DNA of 20,571 nucleotides from Nanohaloarchaea archaeon PL-Br10_U2g27 (GTDB taxonomy: Archaea; Nanohalarchaeota; Nanosalinia; Nanosalinales; Nanosalinaceae): positions 1-20,571 of the forward strand of contig LKMX01000007.1 of the NCBI GenBank assembly GCA_001564035.1, written 5' to 3'. A program made the translations under genes and the position numbers. Of this stretch, positions 12,932-20,257 are shown piece by piece. The first letter of the stretch is position 1; every line of letters begins with the position of its first letter. Under the pieces are notes generated by a model, which saw only the letters and a program-made list of their open reading frames with translations, had not been told where the DNA came from and did no database searches.

Positions 12932-14818
12932 CTAGTTTTCTATCTGGCTTTTACCTGGAGGGAGGCTTCGAATAATGTAATCCAGGCCTAAGTCGTACCC
13001 TTTGAATTTTCTATTGATTTGTTTAGCAATCTCTGACTTCTTAGTCTTTCCGGGCCTAAGCACAACATAATCAGGGCAGTTCTCCTCTATTGCCTGCTGA
13101 GGACCGGCTATAGGTATGTAGAGGCCTTCCTCTATTTCGTACGGGCCTATAGCAGCATCGATTTTGATGTTGTGCATGTATTCTCGCTCTCCTCTGATGA
13201 CGAAAGCGCCTTGTGAAAGATATTCTCCTGGTTCGGCTTCTTTGGTTACTTGCTCTGGTTTCACGCGGTATACGTCTGCGGCGCCGATCCCTGCTTTCCA
13301 GGCTTTTGTGAATGTTACTGCTGCTCTGGCAGCTTCCTCAAGCGTTTTTTTAGGCGCATCTTGGCCGTTTTTTATTACTGCGCTTGGCGCACCATCAAAG
13401 TCGGCGTGCAGGTATAAATCGTTGCTTTCCATGTGTTTTTTTACAAGCATTTCGTTTGTTTGAGAGTCTCTGCCGAGTATTACTAGGTGTTGGTCTGTAG
13501 AATAGAACCATCTGTATTTTTCGAACCATTTCTTGCTTCTTTTACGCGTTTTATCCTCCATGACTTCGTTTTCTAGCTCAAGTTCTTCTTGGCTCAGTTC
13601 TTGAATTTTTTCTTCCGTCTTTGCCAATGCTTTTTCAGCACTTTCCATCTTTGACTCTGATTCTTTCGCTTTATCGTAGTATCCGGAAGCTGTAGCTTCG
13701 AGATTTTGGTTCAGAAATATTTTGAGCCTGGATTCGCCGACATCGTACGAGAAAAACCTGTTCCTCTTATTTAAGGCCTTGATTTTTTCTGCTTTACTGG
13801 ATTCCTGTATTTTTTCTTCTACTTTTTCCCATCTGTGTTTTTCAAGGCCTTTTTCTAGGGCTGACTTTGCTTTTTCCAGTTCGTTGTAGTTTTCGTAGAT
13901 TAGTTCTGCGTTCCGACGGTTTTGTTCAGAGGATTTTTTCAGGCCTTGGATTTTTCTTTCCTGTTGTTCTTTCTGTCTTTTCAGGCCTTCAAGCTTTTCT
14001 TGATACTTTGATTCTCTTCTCTGCTTCTGCTCCTGTTTCTTCCTTCTGTAGTAGTATTCGTCTATGGCTTCAGATAGCGTGGAGAACTGTTCGATCTCTA
14101 GGTGGTTGTATTTTTCTAGTGTGAATGGTGCTGCTCGCTTCGGCAGATCGTCTGAGTAGAGTACTGGTTGTTTTCCTGACTTTAGAAGCTTGTCCAGAGC
14201 ATTTTTGACCTGGTTCTTTTGTTTATCGCTTAAATCCTTTATTTCAGTGTTTTTATCTATATCTGCTCTTTTACAGGCTTCTTCTGCGTACGTTCCGCCG
14301 AGTGATAGGTCTGAGGCCAGTCTTCTGACTAGTTCTCCGTCTTGAAGCATTTTAAAATAGTCTTCTCCTCTTGGATCTGCTGTGGGTTCGGGAAATTTGT
14401 AGTCTAGTCCTACTCTTATCTCTCTTTCAGCCCATTCCTCTTCTCTGAGCGCTCCTATTATTTTATCGTTTTTTGTCAGTATGTAGTTTGATTTTCCGAA
14501 TAGTTCAAGTATTAGTTTGGTGTCTCCGCTTTTCAGGACTAGTATTCTGTCGAATCCTCTTTGTTCTATCGAATCTAGTCGGCCTAAATGCTTTCTGAGC
14601 TCCATGCAGAATCCTGGAGGTCTTGTAGGGTTTTCTCGTTTATATTTGGTTATGAATGCTCTGTCAGGCCCTATCAAAAGTCTTTTTTTGTCTTCTCCGG
14701 GTACATAGATTTCTAGTGTTAATTCGTTTTTTCTCTGGTATACTTTCTGGACGTGTCCATTTTCCAGTTGTTCGAATTCTTTTTCTAGAACTGAGAGGTC
14801 CAGGCTGGTTACTTCCAT
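12932..14818 (-). CDS. rqcH: Ribosome quality-control factor RqcH/NEMF (NFACT family)
   Basis: Homologue of eukaryotic NEMF/Rqc2 and bacterial RqcH, which bind split large ribosomal subunits carrying stalled peptidyl-tRNA and, in several lineages, extend the nascent chain. The 628 residues show the family order: NFACT-N (about 1-150) with D7 and the D90-R91 pair that match residues needed for tRNA binding and tailing in yeast Rqc2; HhH-like helical part (about 155-215); coiled coils (about 255-320 and 385-425); and NFACT-R (about 425-560), with RKRSKKWFEKYRWF, VILGRDSQTNE, YLHADFDGAPSAVIKN and YMHNIKI. It lies 62 bp after scpB with its own TATA-like ATTAAATG about 30 bp upstream, so it may be transcribed separately. 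Confidence 0.93.
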   Translation of the reverse strand: MEVTSLDLSVLEKEFEQLENGHVQKVYQRKNELTLEIYVPGEDKKRLLIGPDRAFITKYKRENPTRPPGFCMELRKHLGRLDSIEQRGFDRILVLKSGDTKLILELFGKSNYILTKNDKIIGALREEEWAEREIRVGLDYKFPEPTADPRGEDYFKMLQDGELVRRLASDLSLGGTYAEEACKRADIDKNTEIKDLSDKQKNQVKNALDKLLKSGKQPVLYSDDLPKRAAPFTLEKYNHLEIEQFSTLSEAIDEYYYRRKKQEQKQRRESKYQEKLEGLKRQKEQQERKIQGLKKSSEQNRRNAELIYENYNELEKAKSALEKGLEKHRWEKVEEKIQESSKAEKIKALNKRNRFFSYDVGESRLKIFLNQNLEATASGYYDKAKESESKMESAEKALAKTEEKIQELSQEELELENEVMEDKTRKRSKKWFEKYRWFYSTDQHLVILGRDSQTNEMLVKKHMESNDLYLHADFDGAPSAVIKNGQDAPKKTLEEAARAAVTFTKAWKAGIGAADVYRVKPEQVTKEAEPGEYLSQGAFVIRGEREYMHNIKIDAAIGPYEIEEGLYIPIAGPQQAIEENCPDYVVLRPGKTKKSEIAKQINRKFKGYDLGLDYIIRSLPPGKSQIEN

Positions 14819-14880
14819 TAGTAGGAGTGTTTAAGTTTCAATCATTTAATAGTCTGTTTCTTTTGGCTCAAACCGGTTTT

Positions 14881-15387
14881 CTAGAATGTTTCTTGAACGT
14901 TCTCTTCTTGCTGGTTCTTGAATTCTTCAATTGATTCTATTTCAAAGTAGTCTAGGAAGAATTTTGTGGTGTCTAGAATAGCGGTTCTGCCGTCTTTTTC
15001 TTTACTTACGAAACCTCTTTTTACCAGTTCTTTAACGTGTTGGTAGGCTCTATTGCCACGAACATCAATAATGTGTTTCTGTTCCACAGGCGCGTTGTAC
15101 GCGATTATGGAGAGCGTACGCAGCTCGCCGTCGTTCAAGTCTTGGTGGGGTGCGAGATGTGATACGTCTCCTATGTGGCTGCTTTTGACTTTTAGCTCGT
15201 ACCCTGATTTCGTCTTAACCAGTTCTAGGCCTCTATGCTGTTCTTCAAGCATTTCTTTGTATTCTTGGATAAGCATGTCTACGTAACCTATGCTACCAAG
15301 GTTCAGTATATCGGCAATATCCTTCCGCTCTAAAGGATCTTCTGATAGGAAAAGCGCTGCCTCCAGTTTTGCCTTTTTCTCTTCCAT
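14881..15387 (-). CDS. scpB: Segregation and condensation protein B
   Basis: Kleisin-interacting subunit of the SMC-ScpAB condensin, which loads on DNA and organises the chromosome. The 168 residues hold two winged-helix domains: N-terminal KLEAALFLSEDPLERKDIAD through the GLELVKTKSGYELKVK strand pair, and C-terminal LSIIAYNAPVEQKHIIDVRG with AYQHVKELVKRGFV and a typical wing (DGRTAILDTT). The acidic tail is short. Its ATG is 39 bp after the scpA stop, in the same operon order as bacterial scpA-scpB. The intervening gap contains an AGGCCT (15398). Confidence 0.9.
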   Translation of the reverse strand: MEEKKAKLEAALFLSEDPLERKDIADILNLGSIGYVDMLIQEYKEMLEEQHRGLELVKTKSGYELKVKSSHIGDVSHLAPHQDLNDGELRTLSIIAYNAPVEQKHIIDVRGNRAYQHVKELVKRGFVSKEKDGRTAILDTTKFFLDYFEIESIEEFKNQQEENVQETF

Positions 15388-15426
15388 CTCTATTTCCAGG
15401 CCTCACTGCTGTAATTCATGGTTTTA

Positions 15427-16128
15427 TTAGTTCACCTGTTCGGGTCTTACATGGAGTTCTCCTAGGAATTCTTCCTGTATTAAGCTTACTTTTTCATCGT
15501 TTTCCAAGTGCAGAACGTGTTTGAATTTCTCAAGTTTTTCTTCGCGTTCTCGTTGATCGAGCAAGTTTTCGAACTCTATGGATTCGTCGCTTGATTTGAC
15601 ACTCGAAATTATTGAGTCCATCAAAGAGTCCAGTTTATCGGTTATGTCATCCTCCTCTATCTGGAAGGCCTGATCCATCTGTATTCGCATTTCTTGCCGT
15701 TCTTCTCTTCGTTCGTGGACTTGGAGTGCGTCGTCGAGAGCTGCTTTTAGCTCTTCGAATCTCATGCGGCGTTTAGGCCTGTTTTTGACGGGTATGTCTA
15801 GTTTTGGGCCTATTTCGACAGGGTTTTCTTCTTTTTCCTCTTCGTTTTCTTGTTCTTCGAAGTTTAGAGGGTTTTCTTCCATTTGTTCTTTTTCTGTTTC
15901 TTCTGGCGCATAGATTGCCATTGTTTTCATATTTAGAAGGGCTGCACATATTCTAACTGCTTTGGCGGATATGGATAGGTCGTGTTCGTGCATTTCTGAG
16001 ACGTATTGCCTGTATCTGTCGGCTAGTATTTTGATGTCTATTTCCTGCGGCGGCATATCGGCTGTCAGGAATTCGAGTGTTTCTTCCCAGGGCTGGTCTG
16101 CGATCATTTCTACTTGTTGTTTATCCAT
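15427..16128 (-). CDS. scpA: Segregation and condensation protein A (kleisin)
   Basis: Kleisin subunit that bridges the SMC heads and binds ScpB. The 233 residues show the family pattern: an N-terminal domain beginning QPWEETLEFLTADMPPQEID with DIKILADRYRQYV and SAKAVRICAALLNMKTMAI, an acidic low-complexity linker (about 98-125), and a C-terminal winged-helix part around EKVSLIQEEFLGELHV. A Shine-Dalgarno-like GGAG lies 8 bp before the ATG, and a TATA-like AATTTAAATG at about 16194-16203 lies upstream, so scpA may have its own promoter as well as read-through from smc. Assignment rests on both sequence and the smc-scpA-scpB order. Confidence 0.88.
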   Translation of the reverse strand: MDKQQVEMIADQPWEETLEFLTADMPPQEIDIKILADRYRQYVSEMHEHDLSISAKAVRICAALLNMKTMAIYAPEETEKEQMEENPLNFEEQENEEEKEENPVEIGPKLDIPVKNRPKRRMRFEELKAALDDALQVHERREERQEMRIQMDQAFQIEEDDITDKLDSLMDSIISSVKSSDESIEFENLLDQREREEKLEKFKHVLHLENDEKVSLIQEEFLGELHVRPEQVN

Positions 16129-16237
16129 TTCTAAGACTCCATCTGTATCTTTCTGCCTCCCGTCCCCCTCAACTATTTTTTGGGCTTTCTAACATTTAAA
16201 TTACACTTCTCAGAACGGCCCAAAAACAGGGGTTGTC
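16129..16237. promoter_or_regulatory. smc-scpA gap with long-armed inverted repeat
   Basis: The 109-bp gap contains a perfect 9-bp inverted repeat, TTTTTGGGC (16177-16185) and GCCCAAAAA (16218-16226), separated by 32 bp that include the TATA-like AATTTAAATG. A purine-rich GGAGTC precedes the scpA ATG. The repeat could be a regulatory stem-loop or paired protein sites; its arms end in A on the transcribed strand, so it is not a classic terminator. Confidence 0.4.
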
Positions 16238-18757
16238 TTATAGTTCGATACTTCTAATTTTCGAAACACCGTCTCTCATTGAGACTCCGTATGCTCTTTC
16301 TGCGTGTCTTACAGTAGTATCATCGTGGCTGATAACTATAAACTGGTTGTCGTCTGCGTAGTCTTTTAGCAGTTCTGACAACTTTTTAGCATTGGTTGTG
16401 TCGAGTGCTGCGTCTATCTCGTCCATTATGTAGAAAGGAGAGCTTTCATACTCTAAAATCGCGAATACAAAAGCTATTGCAGTCAGGGTTTGTTCTCCGC
16501 CGGATAAGGCCTCAATTATATGAGGGTCTTTGTTTGGGGGTGCGGCCCTGATTTTAAGGCCTTTCTCTATATCGTCATCTTCTATAATGAGTTTTCCTTC
16601 TCCGCCGCCGAATAATCGTTCGAATATTCTTGAGAAGCTTGACTCTATTTCGTTGTATACTGTCATGAATCTGTCTCGTTTCTCGGACTCTATCTCGTCT
16701 ATCAAGTCTTCTATCTCAAGTTTTTCCCGCCTCACCTCTGATACTTTTTTGTTGAATTCGTCGAACTCTTCTTTTTTCACCTTGTACTCTTCGATCGCCC
16801 TCATGTTCACAGGCCCCATCGAGTTCTGCTTTCTCACTATTTTTCTTTTCTTGGCATTAAGATCTTCTGGGCTTGAATCAAGGCCTGTTAATTCCTCAGA
16901 ACTGTAATTGTATTCTTCTATATCTGATTTCACGTTTTCAAGTTCGGCTTTCAGCTTTGCTTTTTTGCCTCCGACCTCGTTGACTTTCGTTTTCAGTTTC
17001 TCTCTTTCACTGTACAGTTTTTGACGTTTTGAGCGCAGATCTTTCAGTTGTTCGCGTATCTCCTTTCTCTCTTGAATAAGGTCTTCCGATGTCTCTTGCT
17101 CTTGTTCCTTGCGGTTCTTCATTTCTTTTAGCTCTGCTACGTCTCTTTGAAGGTCTTTCAGTTCTTGCTCAACTTTTTTCTTCTCCTTTTTCTTTTTACT
17201 TGGGTCTAAGTTGCTGGACAGGCCTCCGCTTTTCTTCCTTCTTTTCTTCTTTTTACCGCCGCTCATAGCTCCTCCGCGTGACATGACGTCTCCATCAAGG
17301 GTTACTGCTCTTATGCCGTCAATACTTTTCACTGAGTTTAGGTCCTCTGCTATCACGGTGTCGCTGAAAACATAGTTGATAGCTTTCTCATATTTTGGGT
17401 TATAGCTTACTAAATCTCCTGCGTAGTCGATTACGCCCTTCTTTTTCAATGCTATTCTTGATTTAGCGGATCTGGAGCGATCCTTTATTTTGTCGAGAGG
17501 CAGCATTCTTGCACGGCCTATGTTCTCTCTTTTCAAATAATCAATTGCGCGTGTGGCTACGTCCCGGTCTTCCACAACAATATCGTTCATATGGCCTCCT
17601 GCAGAAGTCTCTATGGCCACAGCATAACGCTCATCAGCAGATATAAGATCTTGAAAGCTTCCGTGTACGCCGTCCCAGCCTAGGCCTAGTACTGCGTCGA
17701 CCGCACGGTTACCGGATCTGCTGCGGTTCTGCATGCTTTCGAGCTCCTTAATCTGCTTCTCTAGGCTGTCTATACGGTCTTTCTTGTTCTCTATCTCTCC
17801 CGCCTTTTTCTCTATCCGGTTCTGTAGGTGTTGAACATCGTTTCCGCTCTGCTGTTGGTCTTCGATTTCTTCTATTCGATCCTGTTTAGCCTCTATGGTA
17901 CTATCTATTTCTTCAAGCTCAGAGTTCAGCTGTTCTATTCGTTTGCGGTTGTCGGACACGTCTGTATTAATATTAGCAAGCCTGTTGGCAATAGCTCTCT
18001 TTCTCACTTCGAGCACGGAGGCCTCCAATTTTTCTTTGCGTTTCTCTAGCTCTCTGTACTTTATAGCCATTTCTTTTTCTTCTCTCAGTTTTTTGAGATA
18101 ATCTTTTTTCTCTTCTAGCAGGAGTTCCTGTTCCTTGAGCTGTTCTTCTACTTCTTCAAGTTCTTCTAAGGCCTCATCTCGTTTTTCGTCGAACTCTGAG
18201 ATGCCTGATAAATCATCTATGACTTTCCGCCTTGCTATAGGGCTTTGCTCCACTATTTCTGTTACTTTGCCCTGTCTAACGAAGTGGTAGCCATCAGGAT
18301 CGATGTTGGCTTTTCTTGCCACGTCATCAATTACTTGTTTCTTGCAGTTTGATCCCTGGAACCGGTACATGGAGCTGCCGGCCCTAGTGATCTTTCTTCC
18401 TACTTCTACCTCCTCAGCTTCCTCGTCTTCTTCTAAGAACTCGTCAAATAGGCCTGAAGAGTTGTCCAAGTATACTGTTACTTCTGCATAGTCTGCTGCG
18501 GATCGTGACTCGCCGCCGTTAAAAATCAGTTGCTCCATTTTTTCCGCTCTTAGCTTGGAGCTTCTTCTTCCGAATACAAAGCTTAGTGCGTCCAAAACGT
18601 TTGATTTTCCTGACCCGTTTTCTCCTACGATTGCGGTCAGGCCTTTGAAGAAGGGTACGCTTGTTTTTCTCTGGAAGGATTTGAATCCTTTACACGTTAC
18701 TTTATTGATCTGGGTATCTTCTGCAGAAGGTTTTTGCACAGTCTCTGTCTCGGCCAT
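16238..18757 (-). CDS. smc: Chromosome segregation ATPase SMC, short-armed
   Basis: ATPase core of the condensin that extrudes DNA loops. The 839 residues hold all parts: Walker A GENGSGKS (45-52), Q-loop Q162 in HFVRQGKVTEI, N-terminal arm (about 185-348), hinge (about 350-500), C-terminal arm (about 515-690) with the conserved MGPVNMRAIEEY (647-658), signature LSGGEQ (751-756) and Walker B FYIMDEIDAALD (775-786). SMC proteins are usually about 1,150-1,190 residues with arms near 300; here each arm is only about 165-185 residues, so the rod should be about half length. A lysine/arginine block (about 501-530) follows the hinge. A TATA-like TTTTTTATTC lies about 29 bp upstream of the ATG. It is the first gene of smc-scpA-scpB. 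Confidence 0.95.
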   Translation of the reverse strand: MAETETVQKPSAEDTQINKVTCKGFKSFQRKTSVPFFKGLTAIVGENGSGKSNVLDALSFVFGRRSSKLRAEKMEQLIFNGGESRSAADYAEVTVYLDNSSGLFDEFLEEDEEAEEVEVGRKITRAGSSMYRFQGSNCKKQVIDDVARKANIDPDGYHFVRQGKVTEIVEQSPIARRKVIDDLSGISEFDEKRDEALEELEEVEEQLKEQELLLEEKKDYLKKLREEKEMAIKYRELEKRKEKLEASVLEVRKRAIANRLANINTDVSDNRKRIEQLNSELEEIDSTIEAKQDRIEEIEDQQQSGNDVQHLQNRIEKKAGEIENKKDRIDSLEKQIKELESMQNRSRSGNRAVDAVLGLGWDGVHGSFQDLISADERYAVAIETSAGGHMNDIVVEDRDVATRAIDYLKRENIGRARMLPLDKIKDRSRSAKSRIALKKKGVIDYAGDLVSYNPKYEKAINYVFSDTVIAEDLNSVKSIDGIRAVTLDGDVMSRGGAMSGGKKKKRRKKSGGLSSNLDPSKKKKEKKKVEQELKDLQRDVAELKEMKNRKEQEQETSEDLIQERKEIREQLKDLRSKRQKLYSEREKLKTKVNEVGGKKAKLKAELENVKSDIEEYNYSSEELTGLDSSPEDLNAKKRKIVRKQNSMGPVNMRAIEEYKVKKEEFDEFNKKVSEVRREKLEIEDLIDEIESEKRDRFMTVYNEIESSFSRIFERLFGGGEGKLIIEDDDIEKGLKIRAAPPNKDPHIIEALSGGEQTLTAIAFVFAILEYESSPFYIMDEIDAALDTTNAKKLSELLKDYADDNQFIVISHDDTTVRHAERAYGVSMRDGVSKIRSIEL

Positions 18758-18885
18758 TAAATTATCAGTCGGGTTTAGAGAATAAAAAACACTTGGAAGT
18801 ATTCCCCTGTTCTCTAGAAAAGAGGATTAAAGAATAAGAAAGAGGGTATATGGGTTGAGGCCTGTTTAAAGACCAAGATATTGGT
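18758..18885. promoter_or_regulatory. aspS-smc intergenic region
   Basis: The 128-bp gap lies between the aspS stop and the smc start, both on the minus strand. Near smc is a TATA-like TTTTTTATTC (minus strand, about 18782-18791). Just past the aspS stop is a small dyad, ACCAA-GATA-TTGGT (18872-18885), a possible 3' hairpin. One AGGCCT (18858) lies between them. No open reading frame is convincing. Confidence 0.35.
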
Positions 18886-20205
18886 TTAAGGTGTTAGTCG
18901 GCTTGGGTCTCTTGGGAATAGGATTCCTTCTTTCACGTTTTCAAGGCCTGCAACTTGTTTTACCAGTCTGTCGATTCCGAGTCCGTATCCTCCGTGTGGC
19001 GGCATTCCAAATTTAAATGATTCTAGGTAGAATGAGACGTCTTCGGGTTCTACTCCATCTTTTTTCATTCCTGCTTCCAGTCTTTCAAGATCGTGTTCTC
19101 TTTGGCCTCCTGAAGCAAGTTCTAGGCCTTTGTAGATTAAATCAAATCTTCTGCTTTGGTATTTGTCTCCTTCGCGCGCTTCCATGTAGTAGAACTTTTC
19201 GTCCGGGTATCCGATAACGAAGAATGCAGGGTAGCCTTTTTCCTCGAAGTATTCTCCTAAGAGCTTTTCTCCTTTGGTGTCTAGGTCGGTTTCGTCTTCA
19301 GGTACGTGGTCGTATTCTTCTTTAAGGATTTCTCTGGCTTCTTCGAACTTGATTCGTGGAAACTCTTCTTTAGGAACTTCAAGCTCTATTCCAAGAGTAT
19401 TAAGTTCTTCAGCGCAACGTTCCTCGACTTTTTCCAAAGTGTGTCTCAGAGAGTTTTCAAGAACATCCATTACGTCATGTTGATCCTCGATAAACGCTAT
19501 TTCTACATCAAACATTGAAATTTCGGAGATGTGGCGCGTGGTTGCAAACTCTTCAGCTCTGAAAGCGGTGCCTGTCTCATAAACTTTATCGAATCCGGCA
19601 GCCATAAGCATCTGTTTGTAGAGCTGCGGCGATTGGGATAAGAAGGCCTCCTCTCCATAGTAAACGACAGGGAAAAGTTCTGCTCCGCCTTCTGCGCCCA
19701 TTTTGGCAATAGTAGGGGTGTTGATTTTAATGAAATCGTTTTCTGCAAAGTATTCTTCCATCGCTTCTATTACTTTGCCTCTTAGAGAGAAGATAGCATG
19801 TTTTTCTGGCTGTCTTAAATCAATGAAACGGTTATCCAGTCGTGTCGACAGATCAGAGTCGATATCTTTCGATATTTCAAGAGGTAGTGGAGAGTCTGCT
19901 TCAGAAATCAGTTCGAACTCTTCAGGATGCATTTCTCTATCTCCTGGCGCCTGTTTGTTAGCCTGGACTGTTCCAGAGGCCTTAACTACGTCTTCTCGGC
20001 CTACTCTTTGAGCTTTCTCAAATAGATCATTGTCGTCGTCTTCTTTGAATGTTAACTGGATTTTTCCTTTACGATCTCTGAGGATTACAAATGTTATGCC
20101 TCCAAGATCTCTGATATCATGTATCCATCCTGCTACTGTGAATTTTTCGCCGTCATCGCTTTCTGTGATTTCGTGAGTATAAGTTCTCTCCATTTTTAGC
20201 TTCAC
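18886..20205 (-). CDS. aspS: Aspartyl-tRNA synthetase, archaeal type, probably non-discriminating
   Basis: Class II synthetase charging tRNA-Asp with aspartate. The 439 residues give an N-terminal OB-fold anticodon domain ([21 protein letters not shown]) and a catalytic core with motif 1 region ([19 protein letters not shown]), motif 2 [11 protein letters not shown] and motif 3 YGLGIDRLV near the C-terminus. The histidine in AGWIHD (residue 29; a Trp marks discriminating archaeal enzymes) suggests it also charges tRNA-Asn with Asp for later amidation; this is inference from known specificity residues. Start: GTG 20205 is 26 bp from the shared TATA-like element, which fits a leaderless mRNA better than the ATG at 20193. 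It is divergent from the dUTPase gene. Confidence 0.94.
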   Translation of the reverse strand: MKLKMERTYTHEITESDDGEKFTVAGWIHDIRDLGGITFVILRDRKGKIQLTFKEDDDNDLFEKAQRVGREDVVKASGTVQANKQAPGDREMHPEEFELISEADSPLPLEISKDIDSDLSTRLDNRFIDLRQPEKHAIFSLRGKVIEAMEEYFAENDFIKINTPTIAKMGAEGGAELFPVVYYGEEAFLSQSPQLYKQMLMAAGFDKVYETGTAFRAEEFATTRHISEISMFDVEIAFIEDQHDVMDVLENSLRHTLEKVEERCAEELNTLGIELEVPKEEFPRIKFEEAREILKEEYDHVPEDETDLDTKGEKLLGEYFEEKGYPAFFVIGYPDEKFYYMEAREGDKYQSRRFDLIYKGLELASGGQREHDLERLEAGMKKDGVEPEDVSFYLESFKFGMPPHGGYGLGIDRLVKQVAGLENVKEGILFPRDPSRLTP

Positions 20206-20257
20206 ATCCAGTTCTTCAACGCAAATTTTTTTATCAACTCAGGCCTCCATTCAGTAT
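20206..20257. promoter_or_regulatory. Single TATA-like element serving aspS and dut in both directions
   Basis: A 52-bp gap with one AT-rich core, TTTTTTTATC at about 20226-20235. It is centred about 26 bp from the aspS GTG (20205) on the minus strand and about 26-27 bp from the dUTPase ATG (20258) on the plus strand. Both distances match leaderless archaeal promoters, so one element may drive both genes. Confidence 0.55.

Noticed and set aside
16530..16907. Plus-strand open frame of 125 codons antisense to smc
   Set aside because: It covers the conserved C-terminal head of SMC; Ser/Phe-rich shadow translation.
18872..18885. Dyad after the aspS stop as an intrinsic terminator
   Set aside because: Arms are only 5 bp and no T-tract follows on the minus strand; kept only as a possible 3' hairpin.
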